Made by a program: the position numbers and the translations under genes. Under the pieces are notes generated by a model. That model was not told where the DNA came from. It worked only from the letters and a program-made list of their open reading frames with translations, and did no database searches. Positions 33,423 through 35,687 of a stretch of 35,687 bases of DNA are shown piece after piece (positions within the stretch are counted from its first letter, which is position 1; the number at the start of each line of letters is the position of its first letter). Source of the stretch: Flammeovirgaceae bacterium (lineage in GTDB: Bacteria; Bacteroidota; Bacteroidia; Cytophagales; Flammeovirgaceae); assembly GCA_019634305.1 (NCBI GenBank), contig JAHQVQ010000425.1, positions 1 through 35,687 of the forward strand, read 5' to 3'.

Positions 33423-33556
33423 AATTTCCTATGCTTTTGTTATTGTTTTTGTATGCAAATTGTACGCTTTTAACCCTTCAAAAAACAATTAGGAAGTGAA
33501 CAGGAATTTTTTGGGAGTAATTGGGAAGGAAGATTGAAAAAGGGGAAAATTGAGGT

Positions 33557-34306
33557 TTATTCCACCAAAAAAATTTCTTCAGGATAAAGCACTCTACATA
33601 AATAAAGTCCATGAGCCGGAGCGGCATATCGATTAGAATTCTGGGATTTTGATTGAATTTTTTCCTCAAAACCCTGAATTGAAAGTTTACCCGAACCAAC
33701 TTGTAACATTGCACCCGTCAAAAGCCTTACCATGCCTCTCAGAAAACGATTAGCTTTAATATGGAATTCAGTTCTTCCATTTTCACTTTTCCAGTAAGCT
33801 TCTGAAATAGAACAATGATAATTATTCACTGCAACCCTGGTTTTACAAAAAGCCTGGTAATCTGTATAATGTAGTAAGAGACTAGCAGCTTTGTTCATCA
33901 AACCCAAATCCAGCTGATGGGGGAAAAAATAAGCCAGGCCAGTAGAAAAGGGATTTTTCTGGTGTACGATTTTATAAACATAGGCTCTACTAATAGCATC
34001 AAATCGGGCATGGGCCTCAGGTTTTACAGGTCTGATACTCAGGATAGAGATTTCTTCATTCAAGAAAGCATTCAGCCTATGCTGAAGGTCCTTCAAATTA
34101 AATTGAATAGATACATCAAAATGGGCAAATTGTTGGGAACAATGTACTCCGGTATCTGTTCGTCCGCTGCCATACACAAAAATATCCTCCCTCAATAATT
34201 TACTGAGTTTGTCATTAAGCTCACCCTGTACACTTTTTGCATTATCCTGCACTTGCCATCCATGAAAATTTGCACCATGGTAGGCGACTTCTAAAAAATA
34301 TCTCAC
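33557..34306 (-). CDS. truA: tRNA pseudouridine(38-40) synthase
   Basis: The 249-residue enzyme isomerises uridines 38-40 in the tRNA anticodon arm. Its catalytic aspartate is D51 in GSGRTDTGVH; the N-terminal VAYHGANFHGWQVQ and C-terminal FLRGMVRLLTGAMLQVG are both family signatures. Length is normal for bacterial TruA. A TAAATTTG box, matching the -7 consensus, lies only 4 bases upstream of the ATG, so if it is used the message would be leaderless or nearly so. The 5' end abuts a PorP/SprF gene remnant read in the opposite direction, meaning the intergenic distance is almost zero. Confidence 0.95.
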   Translation of the reverse strand: MRYFLEVAYHGANFHGWQVQDNAKSVQGELNDKLSKLLREDIFVYGSGRTDTGVHCSQQFAHFDVSIQFNLKDLQHRLNAFLNEEISILSIRPVKPEAHARFDAISRAYVYKIVHQKNPFSTGLAYFFPHQLDLGLMNKAASLLLHYTDYQAFCKTRVAVNNYHCSISEAYWKSENGRTEFHIKANRFLRGMVRLLTGAMLQVGSGKLSIQGFEEKIQSKSQNSNRYAAPAHGLYLCRVLYPEEIFLVE

Positions 34307-34308
34307 GG

Positions 34309-34689
34309 CTCAAATTTAATAGTTCTATAACAAAATTTTACTACCTATCACTTCCAGTATCAGATGAAAGAGACAAATTTGAAGTGTTGGTATACTATAA
34401 AAACTTCTCCACTATTACTGGAACATTAGATTTAGGTGGCTACTACACCTATGATAATAAATTTAACCTGGGTGCAAATTATAGCACCTATTCTTCATCC
34501 CATATTTCTGCAGGAGTTACTTTAATAAATAACCTTTCATTAGGCTATTCCCATGAAATATTGCTAAAAGATTTTTCCAGAGTAGTTGGTGCTTCCGATG
34601 AAATTACCATTAGGTATACCTTTGATCAATTAGAAAGTATTTTTTATGCTACCACCGGAAAGAGAAACTTTGGTAAAGGAGCCTCATGA
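34309..34689 (+). pseudogene. C-terminal remnant of a PorP/SprF-family outer-membrane protein
   Basis: The forward frame from about 34309 to 34689 reads as the C-terminal beta-strands of a PorP/SprF-type protein: KFEVLVYYKNFSTITGTLDL, LGGYYTYDNKFNLGANYS, ISAGVTLINNLSLGYSHEIL and DEITIRYTFDQ. Family members are about 300 residues with a signal peptide and form part of, or accompany, the type IX secretion/gliding apparatus. Here at most 127 codons remain, with no signal peptide; the frame upstream runs into the antisense of truA. The N-terminal two thirds have been deleted, probably by the event that placed truA next to it. The reading frame is still intact, so the loss may be recent. An ORF beginning inside truA (34237) is not a credible start. 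Confidence 0.7.
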
Positions 34690-35052
34690 AGTGTAAATAA
34701 AATTTATTCTGTAAAAAGAAAGTGGGGAAATGGAAAAGGTAGAACAGATAGCCATACACTAAAGAAAAGAAAAAAATGAGCAAGTTCAGAGGTTCTAAAA
34801 ATTAGTATTCAGCAAGATTAGAATGATTCTTAATTCTTCTGTTTTTGAACCAAAAATTCCCCAATTCATACCAAGATCATTTATTATTCACCCATAGCTC
34901 ACTATTTTTGGAATAGATAAAGATAAGTACCAGTACTATTTTATATTGAGTACTTTTATCTCATTATCAAAAAGTTGTGGCACTTATTAAGTATTTTTAA
35001 TTCTGCACATCTATTTAAATTAATAAACTAGGCTATTTTCCAAAGATATTTC
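34690..35052. other. 363-base gap without a recognisable gene
   Basis: AT-rich sequence without a usable reading frame. One hairpin, AAGTAC/GTACTT (34925-34930, 34950-34955), is visible but lacks a T run. It probably contains decayed sequence after the PorP/SprF remnant and the promoter of the last gene. Confidence 0.5.
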
Positions 35053-35634
35053 ATGCAAAAATTTTCCCTTAGGGTAATAAGTTACACCTTTTTAATATCC
35101 TTTATTTATGCAATAATCAGGTACAATATATTCAAAGGAATTCCATGGGAAAATCTTCCATTATATGTTTCTAATAAGGCCTTTTCCCTTGCCTCCCTTA
35201 TCATAATTCTTTTCGTTTTTTCACTTACTCCACTTAAAAACATGGGTGGAAAGATTCCAGATCATTGGATGGAAGCCCGTAAAGGGTTGGGTATAATCGG
35301 ATTAATTCTGGCTTTTATTCATTCAGGAATTAGTTTCTTTATTTTGAATCCGGCCTATTTTGGGAAACTATTCCAGGAAAATAATACCATGACTTTATTC
35401 GGGGAAATTTGTATGCTTACTGGAATGATTTATTTTACTTTTCTATTAGCTTATCATATAAATTTTCAAGCCTTGCTAAGGGAAGGAAATCAGGTTTTTA
35501 AAATTTTTACTACCAAATGGTTTATACTTTTTGGAATGTTGATGAGTGGATGTCATGTTTTTTTTCTTGGTGTGAAAGGCTGGCATATTATAGAAAAATG
35601 GCCAGGGGGATTACCCCCAATGCCGTTTCCATAA
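35053..35634 (+). CDS. ferric-reductase-like (MsrQ/YedZ-like) integral membrane protein
   Basis: The 193-residue protein has about five membrane segments (near 7-24, 43-60, 79-98, 112-135 and 152-173). The segment ARKGLGIIGLILAFIHSG (75-92), with H90 in the third helix, resembles the heme-binding helix of ferric-reductase-like membrane proteins such as MsrQ. H135, H168 and H178 are further candidate ligands. No FAD/NAD domain is attached and no msrP gene is visible, so the partner enzyme is unknown. The stop codon lies inside a perfect hairpin (35624-35641). The assignment rests on pattern resemblance and is moderate. Confidence 0.6.
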   Translation: MQKFSLRVISYTFLISFIYAIIRYNIFKGIPWENLPLYVSNKAFSLASLIIILFVFSLTPLKNMGGKIPDHWMEARKGLGIIGLILAFIHSGISFFILNPAYFGKLFQENNTMTLFGEICMLTGMIYFTFLLAYHINFQALLREGNQVFKIFTTKWFILFGMLMSGCHVFFLGVKGWHIIEKWPGGLPPMPFP

Positions 35635-35641
35635 GGAAACG
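35624..35641 (+). other. hairpin spanning the stop codon
   Basis: CGTTTCC-ATAA-GGAAACG is a perfect 7-base stem with a 4-base loop that contains the stop codon TAA (35632-35634). There is no T run, so it is not a typical intrinsic terminator; it may protect the 3' end. Confidence 0.4.
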
Positions 35642-35687
35642 ATGCAGAATTAAGTATTAGACAGCCCTCCTGTAATTAGTAAAAGTC

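Noticed and set aside
34237-34308. N-terminal part of the frame leading into the PorP/SprF remnant
   Set aside because: It is the antisense of the truA 5' end and shows no similarity to a signal peptide or to the family.
1-35687. CRISPR array, tRNA, rRNA or prophage
   Set aside because: No regularly spaced direct repeats, cloverleaf sequences or phage structural genes were seen on either strand.

Overview
The window is AT-rich chromosomal DNA from a member of the Bacteroidota, most likely order Cytophagales. The evidence is a TonB-dependent receptor with STN and carboxypeptidase-like N-terminal domains, a remnant of a PorP/SprF-type outer-membrane protein (type IX secretion family), an HD-PycTM fusion, a two-component-regulator propeller sensor, weak Shine-Dalgarno sites, and promoter-like boxes of the TTG-N(about 20)-TAnnTTTG type. 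The genus cannot be read from sequence alone. No rRNA, tRNA, CRISPR array or prophage was seen.

Left part (1-7.9 kb): three consecutive intrinsic terminators close an operon lying outside the window. Then comes a 1021-residue protein homologous to the methyltransferase and specificity part of type ISP restriction enzymes, with no helicase/nuclease part and with its methyltransferase motifs apparently lost. It is followed by a UPF0104-type membrane protein with a TTG start, a small conserved reverse-strand protein, a secreted amidohydrolase, and an HD-domain protein fused to a PycTM (Pycsar effector) membrane domain without a cyclase nearby.

Middle (7.9-19.4 kb): a reverse-strand pair encodes a DoxX membrane protein and a Tat-exported Gfo/Idh/MocA oxidoreductase, with two FNR/CRP-like dyads upstream. 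A stand-alone hisC follows. An 846-base hairpin-rich gap leads to the TonB receptor, which starts at GTG directly behind a near-perfect palindrome. A DUF892 ferritin-like protein, an NlpC/P60 peptidase, a secreted protein built from a duplicated unit, a roughly 214-base MITE-like element with inverted ends and a candidate 7-base target duplication, and an Ig-like lipoprotein complete this part.

Right part (19.4-35.7 kb): a large propeller/Y_Y_Y/SpoIIE phosphatase sensor; a cytochrome bd operon (small membrane protein, cydA, cydB); a divergent Pat-like acetyltransferase; a Cache/HAMP/three-PAS histidine kinase; a likely 42-residue protein; truA; the PorP/SprF remnant; and a ferric-reductase-like membrane protein.

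Functionally the window mixes housekeeping (hisC, truA, cydAB), envelope and uptake functions (TonB receptor, amidohydrolase, NlpC/P60, lipoprotein) and signalling (SpoIIE sensor, histidine kinase, acetyltransferase, HD-PycTM). The best candidates for something undescribed are the apparently catalytically dead type ISP-like protein, the orphan HD-PycTM fusion, the MITE-like element, the small protein coupled to cydA, and the cis-element shared by the DoxX and DUF892 promoters. All positions and motifs were read by eye; no searches were run.
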